Source: DASZVP01 sp035546935 (GTDB lineage: Bacteria; Patescibacteriota; Saccharimonadia; Saccharimonadales; UBA4665). From it: DNA of 64,000 bases. The position numbers and the translations under genes were made by a program. A model generated the notes under the pieces. The model searched no databases and had not been told where the DNA came from. It saw only the letters and a program-made list of their open reading frames with translations. Location: positions 62,001-126,000 of the forward strand of contig DASZVP010000002.1 in the NCBI GenBank assembly GCA_035546935.1. Reading direction: 5' to 3'. Within the stretch, counting starts at the first letter, position 1; each line of letters opens with the position of its first letter. Positions 58,021 through 64,000 of the stretch are shown here, piece by piece.

Positions 58021-58656
58021 ATGGCTGACCTGGAAGCTTTCCGCAACAAGATACTGTCACCAGAATTTGGGGTGAAAGATAAAGATCGTGAGCACCACGT
58101 GCTGAATGGCGGCAACCACGGTCAAAAATTGGACTTTGGTGCGCTCGACGACACCGATGATCTATATCATGAGTGGGTCGACGTGACCGTTGATCGCATC
58201 AAACGCAGATTTCCGCAAAGACCGATGATCCTGCTGGGCGTGGCCAACGGTACCAATAATTTTGCTATCGACGCCTCCAGATCGCGGGAATTTGATGCGC
58301 GGGTTGTTGGCCTGCCAAGCGCCAAAGACGAAGAAACCGATGACATCAGCCTCGATAGTTATGTCGTCTCTTCCATTCGTCGGCTATCCGGACTGGTTTT
58401 AGTGCTGGAAGATGCCTCTAAAGCTGGTTCGAAGGCCGCCCAAGTGGCCAAAGCTGCCCAGCAAGCCGGCGCCCAAACGGTGGAGGCCCTGATTACAACT
58501 CAGCGACGCCCCGAGCTAACTGCTTTAGACGAAGCCGGCATCGCCTATGATGCGCTCATTAAAGAAGATATGCCGGATTACACCCCCGCAGAATGTCTGT
58601 CATTGCGCGAAGGCTTTTGCAGCCAGGGCTTTAAACTAATTCCCTACGGCAAATAA
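58021..58656 (+). CDS. Phosphoribosyltransferase-like protein with altered PRPP loop
   Basis: 211 residues from ATG 58021 (MADLEAFRNKILSPEF), preceded by GGGAGG. The fold resembles orotate/adenine PRTases: an N-terminal hood, IKRRFPQRPMILLGVANGTN, and LVLVLEDASKAGSKAAQVAK at the PRPP-binding position (usual VVVDDVxTTGxS). The two acidic residues (ED) are kept but TTG is replaced by SKAG. It may still bind PRPP or have become regulatory like PurR/PyrR. A TATAAT box lies at 57985-57990. Confidence 0.65.
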   Translation: MADLEAFRNKILSPEFGVKDKDREHHVLNGGNHGQKLDFGALDDTDDLYHEWVDVTVDRIKRRFPQRPMILLGVANGTNNFAIDASRSREFDARVVGLPSAKDEETDDISLDSYVVSSIRRLSGLVLVLEDASKAGSKAAQVAKAAQQAGAQTVEALITTQRRPELTALDEAGIAYDALIKEDMPDYTPAECLSLREGFCSQGFKLIPYGK

Positions 58657-58678
58657 CCTCTGTTATACTTTGTGCAGC

Positions 58679-58754
58679 GGGGGCGTAGCTCAGTGGTTAG
58701 AGCAGTCGGCTCATAACTGATTGGTCCTTGGTTCAAATCCAAGCGCCCCCACCA
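58679..58754 (+). tRNA. tRNA with CAU anticodon (elongator Met, or Ile2 if lysidine-modified)
   Basis: 76 bases, full cloverleaf: acceptor GGGGGCG/CGCCCCC, D-stem GCTC/GAGC, anticodon loop CTCATAA, T-stem CTTGG/CCAAG, encoded ACCA end. G1-C72 pairing rules out initiator. The body (AGTGGTTAGAGCAG, variable TTGGTC) is closer to bacterial tRNA-Ile(CAU) such as ileX than to typical elongator Met, so Ile2 is a real option. A TATACT box ends ten bases upstream. Confidence 0.93.
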
Positions 58755-58784
58755 CTACGGTTGTTATATAATGTTAGAGCGCTC

Positions 58785-59243
58785 ATGCAAACAAAAATCA
58801 GCCAAATCACCAACCAAACCTCAGATTTTATACGCCGCCTAGGCGATGTGCGTTTTGCCGGCCAGGTGGTGTTTGTAATTATTGTGCTGCTCATCAGCTG
58901 GAGCGGCGTGAAGTCGATCCAAACCAACTATCAATTACAGAAGCAGATTTCGGCCTTGAAACAGCAAAACAGTGTGGCCAAGCTGCAAAACAACAACCTG
59001 GCGCTGCAAAACCAATACTATAACAGCAATCAGTATTTAGAGCTGTCAGCACGTCAGAACTTCGGTCTGGCAGCACCAGGCGAGCAGGAAATTGTCGTGC
59101 CAGCCAGTGTAGCGCTGAGCTACACAGTGACGCCGCCGACCAGTGCGGCGGTTAGCAAAGCTGCCGGCAAGCAGCCGAGTTATCAAAAGCATTTCCAATC
59201 GTGGGTCGATTTCTTCCTGCACCGCCAAAACGCCAACCCTTGA
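58785..59243 (+). CDS. FtsB/DivIC-like septum formation protein
   Basis: 152 residues from ATG 58785 (MQTKISQITNQTSDFIRRLG). The earlier frame start at 58728 is inside the tRNA. One helix at about 26-46 (VVFVIIVLLISWSGVKSIQ) is followed by a coiled coil rich in Gln/Asn (LQKQISALKQQNSVAKLQN) and the conserved short region YLELSARQNFGLAAPGEQEI typical of DivIC/FtsB (usual YxExxAREkLGlv.PGE). The family links divisome parts. A TATAAT box is 12 bases upstream of the ATG. Confidence 0.85.
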   Translation: MQTKISQITNQTSDFIRRLGDVRFAGQVVFVIIVLLISWSGVKSIQTNYQLQKQISALKQQNSVAKLQNNNLALQNQYYNSNQYLELSARQNFGLAAPGEQEIVVPASVALSYTVTPPTSAAVSKAAGKQPSYQKHFQSWVDFFLHRQNANP

Positions 59244-59287
59244 TTTTTTGACCTCTGTTTGATAGACTTTACAGGTTAATTTGATGA

Positions 59288-59362
59288 CGCGGGGTGGAGC
59301 AGCGGCAGCTCGCGTGGCTCATAACCACGAGGTCGCAGGTTCGAGTCCTGCCCCCGCAACCA
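59288..59362 (+). tRNA. Initiator tRNA-fMet (CAU)
   Basis: 75 bases: acceptor CGCGGGG with CCCCGCA leaves C1 opposite A72, the unpaired position diagnostic of bacterial initiators. D-stem GAGC/GCTC, anticodon CGTGG-CTCATAA-CCACG, T-arm GCAGG-TTCGAGT-CCTGC, encoded ACCA. The last 18 bases of the gene plus four more bases are duplicated 186 bases downstream. Confidence 0.95.
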
Positions 59363-59366
59363 AGAA
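59345..59366 (+). repeat. 22-bp direct repeat, copy in tRNA-fMet 3' end (second copy 59531-59552)
   Basis: GTCCTGCCCCCGCAACCAAG plus AA occurs exactly twice, at 59345-59366 (tRNA 3' end) and 59531-59552. Such a repeat of a tRNA 3' end is the usual scar or boundary of site-specific integration into a tRNA gene (attL/attR). Confidence 0.75.
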
Positions 59367-59372
59367 AAGAGT

Positions 59373-59395
59373 CCCAACAAAGTTGGGGCTTTTTT
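59373..59395 (+). terminator. Intrinsic terminator after tRNA-fMet
   Basis: CCCAAC-AAA-GTTGGG (59373-59387), then GC and TTTTTT (59390-59395). Confidence 0.88.
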
Positions 59396-59406
59396 CTTGG
59401 GTCTGA

Positions 59407-59518
59407 GACCGACTCGGTTCTGCGACGCGCCCACATAGGTGGGTGCTGTCGCAGGTTCGGTCAGCCAGGTCGCTCGCAGACGAGTATGTACTGAGTATAT
59501 ACTCGTCGAGAACGAGCG
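59407..59518. repeat. Two strong hairpins between the duplicated tRNA ends
   Basis: Hairpin 1 (59407-59462): nested arms GACCGA/TCGGTC, CTGCGAC/GTCGCAG and CCCAC/GTGGG. Hairpin 2 (59471-59518): CGCTCG/CGAGCG outside and GACGAGTAT/ATACTCGTC inside. No ORF. With the flanking direct repeat this looks like a tiny non-coding element, or the remains of one, inserted at the tRNA. The 305 bases between the tRNA and the next gene hold only this, the terminator and the second repeat copy (59531-59552). Confidence 0.7.
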
Positions 59519-59667
59519 TAGCTGTGCGCTGTCCTGCCCCCGCAACCAAGAATTTGTTGTGTAAGATATTTGACATAACCGTATATAAAGTACGTTGTGA
59601 TTAATTTTACTGCCGATTCGGTGCGGGAAGGCTAGACTATGAGCAACATGAGGGAGGCATCGAAACG

Positions 59668-60036
59668 ATGGAGAAATTGCCGCTTTGGCTATCATTGGTT
59701 GCGCTGGCTGTTGTCAGTGTTGGTACTCATTTCGAGCCCAATAACCCGACGTTTTGGCTGGCATCGGCGGCCGTCTCTTATCAATATGTCAGGGTAGCGG
59801 TCGGTGTGATGCTGGCGTTGCAGCTTATGACCGATCCGCCACGACACAAGACCTTTCGTATCATTACTGGCCTAACCTCAATTATCATCGGCACTTGGGC
59901 CATTCAACAAACCTATGATTATCATATGCAGCTCCTCGATTCAGCAGTCTTCATCGGCTCCAGCGTAACTATTTTTGCAACTGCCCTAGAGCGCCACTTC
60001 TTGGCCCAAAAGGAGGAAGCCCAGCGAGGAGCTTAG
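59668..60036 (+). CDS. Small membrane protein, unknown
   Basis: 122 residues with four predicted helices (about 6-22, 30-50, 65-83, 88-108). A good ribosome site (GAGGGAGG) lies about nine bases before ATG 59668. The sequence is FEPNNPTFWLASAAVSYQYV near helix 2 and PPRHKTFRIITGLTSIIIGT near helix 3; the C-terminus is charged (HFLAQKEEAQRG). No family recognised. Its stop interlocks with that of the convergent Crp-like gene (TTAG at 60033-60036). Confidence 0.7.
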   Translation: MEKLPLWLSLVALAVVSVGTHFEPNNPTFWLASAAVSYQYVRVAVGVMLALQLMTDPPRHKTFRIITGLTSIIIGTWAIQQTYDYHMQLLDSAVFIGSSVTIFATALERHFLAQKEEAQRGA

Positions 60037-60722
60037 CTTTCGACCTGATCGTTCAAGTACGGCACAATAGTGTCTTCGCCGATTTCTTGGTGCAGCCGTT
60101 TCATGTCATGAATCACGATGCCGTCGCTGGCATAGGTAATAACGCCGCGCCGCTCGAGACGGGCCACCTCTTTGTTGGTCACCTCGCGGCTAATATTGAT
60201 AGTGGCGCCCAGGTCTTGCTGGCTGATGTGTGGAATCGTCACTTGATCACCTTTTCTTTTGCCAAACTTGGCAGCCAGCATTAGCAAGCGGTAGGCTAGT
60301 CGCTCGCGGGCAAACTTATATTCCAAATTAACAATGTGGGCGCCAAACATTGTAAATTGCTCTAATATTTTCTGCATAATTGCATAACTGACATCAGGGC
60401 TGTTTTTCATGAACTTCAGAAAGACAGTTTGCGGCACCAACGCAATCTCGCAGTCAGTCATAGCTGCCCAATCAACGGGCAAGTGCTGGCGATTAATTAT
60501 CCAGGCCAGCGGGAAAATATTATCCGGGCCGTAGATTGTGCTGATACTTTCTTCGCCGCGATAGTTGGTGCTGTAAGCTTTGACGAGACCGTTGATAACA
60601 ATATGCAGGTTGGTGGTTTCTTCAAATGACCGGAGGATTATTGCGCCCTTTTTATAGCGCACGAGCTTGGCGTGCTTTTGGATGGCCACCACATCAGGAT
60701 GATTAAGGTCGATAGCGAACAT
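60033..60722 (-). CDS. Crp/Fnr-family transcriptional regulator
   Basis: 229 residues. The N-terminal cyclic-nucleotide-binding-like beta roll (about 10-115) has VRYKKGAIILRSFEETTNLH and IVINGLVKAYS. The PBC phosphate-binding segment (usual FGExAL..R) is replaced by GPDNIFPLAWIINRQHLPVD, so cAMP binding is doubtful. A dimer helix follows (NSPDVSYAIMQKILEQFTMF), then the winged HTH (about 150-222) with ISQQDLGATINISREVTNKE and LERRGVI. It may respond to another ligand. No Fnr-type Cys cluster. Divergent from the membrane protein at 60846. Confidence 0.88.
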   Translation of the reverse strand: MFAIDLNHPDVVAIQKHAKLVRYKKGAIILRSFEETTNLHIVINGLVKAYSTNYRGEESISTIYGPDNIFPLAWIINRQHLPVDWAAMTDCEIALVPQTVFLKFMKNSPDVSYAIMQKILEQFTMFGAHIVNLEYKFARERLAYRLLMLAAKFGKRKGDQVTIPHISQQDLGATINISREVTNKEVARLERRGVITYASDGIVIHDMKRLHQEIGEDTIVPYLNDQVES

Positions 60723-60845
60723 CTGGAACTCCGGACTGGTAAGCTCAGTATACGCTCATAATTCCACAAACCATAGGTGACATAGTCTATTGATGCGCTT
60801 TAACCGGTGGGCTACAATGTAAACATTAAGGGTAGGTATCCGACT

Positions 60846-61775
60846 ATGAAGAAAAAGTACTTGGCTCTGCTAGTTGCACTCACTGCTGTCTATGCATTCT
60901 TTGTTTACGATACGCCCGTTAATCATGAACAACTTGCTAAATATCACCTGAGCACAACTGCTGATCACTGGTTACTGGCCAGCGTCGTCGTCTTGCTTTT
61001 CTTGATTTGGTTCGCTGCTGTTTACGGTTTCTCCAAATTTAAAGATTACGCCGAAACCATTAAGACCCGCCAAGACGGTCACCATTTGGCGGAGGTTGCA
61101 GTTGGCCTAGGTGTTTTGGCTTTCGGCTTGGTGATAAGTTCTGTCTTATCAAGCGCACTGCAGGATGTATCAGTCCGAAACATTCAAATGGTGCCCCGGA
61201 CTGTAATTATCCAGAACTACATCAGCCTGGTTATTGCTGGCGTTTCCTATTATTTGATATACAAAGGCGCCAAACAGCTGGCCGGGCTAGTCAAAGAAAA
61301 GCCTAAAAGCGATCTTAAAAAATGGTGGTTTTGGGCCTATCTGGTTCTGGCCGTTGTTTATGTCTATTCCGCACTGAACAGTTCAGACAAAAACACTGTC
61401 GCCACCACGACCAAACACGGACTATTTTATTTGCCAGATGCACTATTGCTCGTAACGTTATTGCTACCTTACGTGGTGGTCTGGTATTTGGGTATCCGTG
61501 GGCCCATTTATCTAGCTTTTTACCAAAATAAGACCAAAGGCACCATTTATAAGTCCGCCCTGCGCAGTTTGAGTACCGGTCTTATGATAGTTGTGCTACT
61601 AACAATCTTGACGCAATTCCTGTCAATTGTGGCTGTTAGCCACAGCGACAGCCTGGCCAATGCTTCACTGGATACACTGCTGGTGATCATTTATGTATTA
61701 ATTGGTTTAATTGCGGCCGGTTTCTTAGTCATTGCCCGTGGCGCTAAGAAGCTGAAACTTATTGAGGAAGTCTAA
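60846..61775 (+). CDS. Polytopic membrane protein, unknown
   Basis: 309 residues from ATG 60846 (MKKKYLALLVALTAVYAFFV), with AAGGGTAGG upstream. There are about eight helices with charged cytoplasmic loops (GFSKFKDYAETIKTRQDG; QLAGLVKEKPKSDLKKWW). No transporter or enzyme motif is visible. TTGATG (near 60790) and TACAAT (near 60813) form a probable promoter. It is co-transcribed with the 86-residue gene (TAATG overlap) and then the histidine kinase, so it may belong to the same signalling unit. Confidence 0.7.
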   Translation: MKKKYLALLVALTAVYAFFVYDTPVNHEQLAKYHLSTTADHWLLASVVVLLFLIWFAAVYGFSKFKDYAETIKTRQDGHHLAEVAVGLGVLAFGLVISSVLSSALQDVSVRNIQMVPRTVIIQNYISLVIAGVSYYLIYKGAKQLAGLVKEKPKSDLKKWWFWAYLVLAVVYVYSALNSSDKNTVATTTKHGLFYLPDALLLVTLLLPYVVVWYLGIRGPIYLAFYQNKTKGTIYKSALRSLSTGLMIVVLLTILTQFLSIVAVSHSDSLANASLDTLLVIIYVLIGLIAAGFLVIARGAKKLKLIEEV

Positions 61776-62035
61776 TGATTGCCACGCAAAAAACTTTGCT
61801 CTACAACAAGGTGGTAGAAATCACGCAAGATTTCCTGGGTCCGGCATCCGAACAGTTTATTACTCGTCAAATCAAAGCTCACTTAAATAAAGACCCGGAA
61901 GATTTACGGCCTAAAGATCTGGAAGAGTTGTCCAGATGGATCAAGATTTCAATTGCGTTGCTAACAGAGGACGGCAAAATGGTGGAAAGCTATGCCTCCA
62001 GCATAATGGCGCTGGCAAAAAAGCCCAGCCATTAA
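61775..62035 (+). CDS. Small soluble protein, unknown
   Basis: 86 residues, helical. It includes NKVVEITQDFLGPASEQFIT and DLEELSRWIKISIALLTEDG. The fold suggestion is a four-helix ATPase-domain-like or histidine-kinase-associated small domain; similar short proteins occur beside CPR kinases, but I cannot name the family. The ATG overlaps the previous stop. The next ATG is 15 bases downstream, at the histidine kinase. Confidence 0.65.
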   Translation: MIATQKTLLYNKVVEITQDFLGPASEQFITRQIKAHLNKDPEDLRPKDLEELSRWIKISIALLTEDGKMVESYASSIMALAKKPSH

Positions 62036-62050
62036 TAGCCGTAATAATAC

Positions 62051-64000
62051 ATGCCGGCTAAAAAAACAAAATCAAAACCAAAAACTGAGCCCGGATCTCA
62101 AATTAAGCGGACGCAAAGCATTTACACTACTTTTTATGTTGCTGCTGTAGTGGTGATGATTGCAATTCTGGTAGTGGGGGCGATTGCTGGACAAATCGTT
62201 AACACCAAGGTTGAAGAGCACATTACAGGAGTCTATGGCCAGGAGCAGCTAACGACGGCTAAAGAAACAGCTGCGAGCCTGCAACAAGTGGTCGATACGA
62301 CTCAGCAAAAGCTAGAATTACTTGCGCAATTGCCATCGCTGCAATCGCCAAACACCACTGTTTGTAATCATGAGCTGGCGAGTATCATTGCCAGTGCCAA
62401 CCCGGAGATCAGTAATCTTGGCCGCATTAACTCCCAGGGAATTTTTTATTGCTCAGTTAACAGCAAATTAATTGGCGTCGCTGGCTCCAGCCTAGGCAGT
62501 TACGTGACAACAATTTTCAATGACCCCAACCACAAACCCGTAATGAGCCGCTTGATTTATCCCAAAGGCGCCAGCGCCTACGTCTTGGCGGTTCATGTCC
62601 CTGTTTACGACGCCACGCATCAATTTTTGGGCACCTTGGGAGGCGCCATTGATACCGACAAGGTAGCAGCTAATCTGCTAGACAAAGTTCGCATTGGCGG
62701 CACCGGTTTTGTATCTGTAGTCGACGACAATGGCGACATTATCTATAACACTAACCATAAATTCATCGGCAAAAACCTTTACAGCACTGAGTTTAAACAA
62801 GTTTTAAGTGATAACCCGTCGCTGCTTAGAGCCTTCCAAAAGGCACTGCACGGGCAGTCTGCACAGGTGCACTATCGAGTTAATGGCGAGCAACGCTTTG
62901 CCACTCTGACCAGCATCCAGGTGATGCCGGGCCGCCGCTGGGTAGTTTATGGCATTGTGCCGCAGGCACAAATTGCTGCCAGTGCCCGTAGTTTGGGCAT
63001 CAACCAAGTTTTACAGGTTGCTAGAGGTCTTTTTGCCCTGATCTTAATTTTGGCAATCATCGTACTAGTCTTGTACCTGCGGCGACGTGTTTTCAAACCA
63101 CTGCGCCAGCTGAGTTTTGTGGCCAGCGAGATCCAAAGGGGCAATCGCTCGGCGCGCATTTATCACATTAGACCTGACGAAATAGGAGAGCTTGGCCAAT
63201 CGCTCAATAACTTAATTGATCAGCTCGAGCACTATCCTGATTTATTGGAAAAAGAAGTCGCCCACAAGACCACGGCCTTAAAAGATGCCCTTGCTACCAG
63301 CGAAGCCGCCAAAGCCCTGGACGAAGCCATGATTAGCGGCGTTGGTCAGGGGCTAATTGTTTGCGACAAGGAGGGTCGAATTGAACGGGTCAACGAACTT
63401 GCGTTACAGATGCTAGGATACGAAGAAAAAGAACTCATTGGTCAGTGGTTCCCCAAGGTAATTGTTGCTGAAGACTCCAAGGGTGAGCCAATGAGCAATA
63501 TTGACCGGCCAATAGCTAAAGCACTGGTGAGCGGCAAGCCCATTAGCGCCAAAGTCACTTATTGCCGCAAGAACGGCACAAAGTTCCCGGCCTTTATTAA
63601 TGTCTCACCGATTTTGCTGGACAAATATCCGGTTGGCGCAATCGAAGTTTTTCGCGACATTACCCATGAAGACGCCATCGAGCGGGCCAAAGACGAATTC
63701 TTGTCACTGGCTTCACACCAGCTGCGCACGCCCGCCACAGCCGTCAAACAGTTCTTGGGCTTGATAGTTGAGGGCTACACCAAAGACCAAAAAGAAGCCG
63801 ATCAGTTTATTCGCGAAGCTTACAACAGCAACAACGAGCAGTTGGACATCATCGATGACATCTTAAATGTGGCCAAAATTGAGGCCGGCAAACTTGAACT
63901 TAAACTGGAGCAAGTCGACCTGCGTGATCTGGTAACTCACGCTGTCGAAGAGCTTACTGGCCAAGCCAAGCAGTCTGGCCACAAACTGGTTCTTAACCAA
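62051..64000 (+). CDS. Sensor histidine kinase (dCache-HAMP-PAS-HisKA), cut by window end
   Basis: 650 residues are visible; the ATPase domain runs off the window. Helix 1 (about 28-50) and helix 2 (about 333-353, LFALILILAIIVLVLYLRRR) bracket a large outer double-Cache-like sensor (GGAIDTDKVAANLLDKVRIG; GTGFVSVVDDNGDIIYNTNH). HAMP follows (RRVFKPLRQLSFVASEIQRG; HIRPDEIGELGQSLNNLI), then a PAS domain (about 437-540, GVGQGLIVCDKEGRIERVNE) and HisKA with phospho-acceptor His556 in SLASHQLRTPATAV. A small-molecule ligand outside the cell is the likely input. No response regulator is seen in the window. Confidence 0.9.
   Translation, partial: MPAKKTKSKPKTEPGSQIKRTQSIYTTFYVAAVVVMIAILVVGAIAGQIVNTKVEEHITGVYGQEQLTTAKETAASLQQVVDTTQQKLELLAQLPSLQSPNTTVCNHELASIIASANPEISNLGRINSQGIFYCSVNSKLIGVAGSSLGSYVTTIFNDPNHKPVMSRLIYPKGASAYVLAVHVPVYDATHQFLGTLGGAIDTDKVAANLLDKVRIGGTGFVSVVDDNGDIIYNTNHKFIGKNLYSTEFKQVLSDNPSLLRAFQKALHGQSAQVHYRVNGEQRFATLTSIQVMPGRRWVVYGIVPQAQIAASARSLGINQVLQVARGLFALILILAIIVLVLYLRRRVFKPLRQLSFVASEIQRGNRSARIYHIRPDEIGELGQSLNNLIDQLEHYPDLLEKEVAHKTTALKDALATSEAAKALDEAMISGVGQGLIVCDKEGRIERVNELALQMLGYEEKELIGQWFPKVIVAEDSKGEPMSNIDRPIAKALVSGKPISAKVTYCRKNGTKFPAFINVSPILLDKYPVGAIEVFRDITHEDAIERAKDEFLSLASHQLRTPATAVKQFLGLIVEGYTKDQKEADQFIREAYNSNNEQLDIIDDILNVAKIEAGKLELKLEQVDLRDLVTHAVEELTGQAKQSGHKLVLNQ

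Noticed and set aside
59570..59610. A further copy of the 21-bp element near 59590 (TATAAAGTA core)
   Set aside because: Only a 9-base AT-rich core is shared; likely chance.
59276..59695. 139-residue reverse frame over the tRNA-fMet region
   Set aside because: It crosses a clear tRNA, a terminator and hairpins; no coding signal.
1..64000. UGA recoding as in some CPR lineages
   Set aside because: Genes end cleanly at UGA (for example rmlC with two tandem UGA codons) and no conserved protein needs UGA read-through.
1..64000. CRISPR arrays, rRNA, tmRNA, SRP RNA, RNase P RNA, insertion sequences
   Set aside because: No repeat-spacer pattern, no rRNA or stable RNA signature, and no transposase frame was found on reading the window.

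Overview
The window looks like a compact genome of the Candidate Phyla Radiation (Patescibacteria), most probably Saccharibacteria (TM7). This is inferred from gene content, not from a marker search. Supporting signs are a dnaN-dnaA-rpmH-rnpA-yidC-jag origin block, a short archaeal-type aspartyl-tRNA synthetase, very short intergenic gaps, many 4-bp gene overlaps, start codons placed 6-8 bases after -10 boxes, and many small membrane-anchored proteins without clear relatives. UGA acts as a normal stop, which argues against the UGA-recoding CPR lineages.

Layout. 1-4.9 kb: replication origin block with DnaA-box-like sites on both sides of dnaA. 5-31.2 kb: a surface-polysaccharide region of about 26 kb. 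It holds GT2 and GT4 glycosyltransferases (two of them large two-domain fusions), a Wzm/Wzt-type ABC glycan exporter, the dTDP-rhamnose set (rmlA, rmlB, rmlC, rmlD), GDP-mannose genes (manC, manB), a polyprenyl-phosphate sugar transferase, an O-antigen ligase/polymerase-like protein, and a polyprenyl-phosphate-sugar module (DPM1-like GT2, DUF2304-like, GtrA, candidate GT-C). A secreted lysozyme-like protein and an anchored partner lie within it. 31.3-41 kb: a LexA-like DNA-binding protein without its protease domain, a cobalamin riboswitch in front of an unknown zinc-ribbon protein, a DsbA-like thiol oxidoreductase, a CBS-domain membrane protein, and aspS behind a structured leader that might be T-box-like. 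41-49.7 kb: surface proteins and housekeeping (TsaC, MazG, Nudix, PPOX-like, DNPH1-like, MurC) and a small conserved basic protein. 49.8-58 kb: two ABC-2 exporters, an unknown two-gene operon behind a near-consensus leaderless promoter, a tRNA-dihydrouridine synthase and an anchored phospholipase D. 58-64 kb: two CAU-anticodon tRNAs, an FtsB/DivIC-like protein, a Crp/Fnr regulator, membrane proteins, and a sensor histidine kinase cut by the window end.

How they work together. The glycan genes can supply activated rhamnose and mannose, start a lipid-linked glycan, extend it, flip it by the ABC exporter and ligate or polymerise it outside. Anchored or secreted proteins (lysozyme-like, DsbA-like, PLD) fit an organism that interacts closely with a host cell envelope. 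The most unusual signals are the cobalamin riboswitch controlling an unknown protein, a duplicated tRNA-fMet 3' end flanking two strong hairpins, a 21-bp exact non-coding repeat shared by two distant promoter regions, and the aspS leader.
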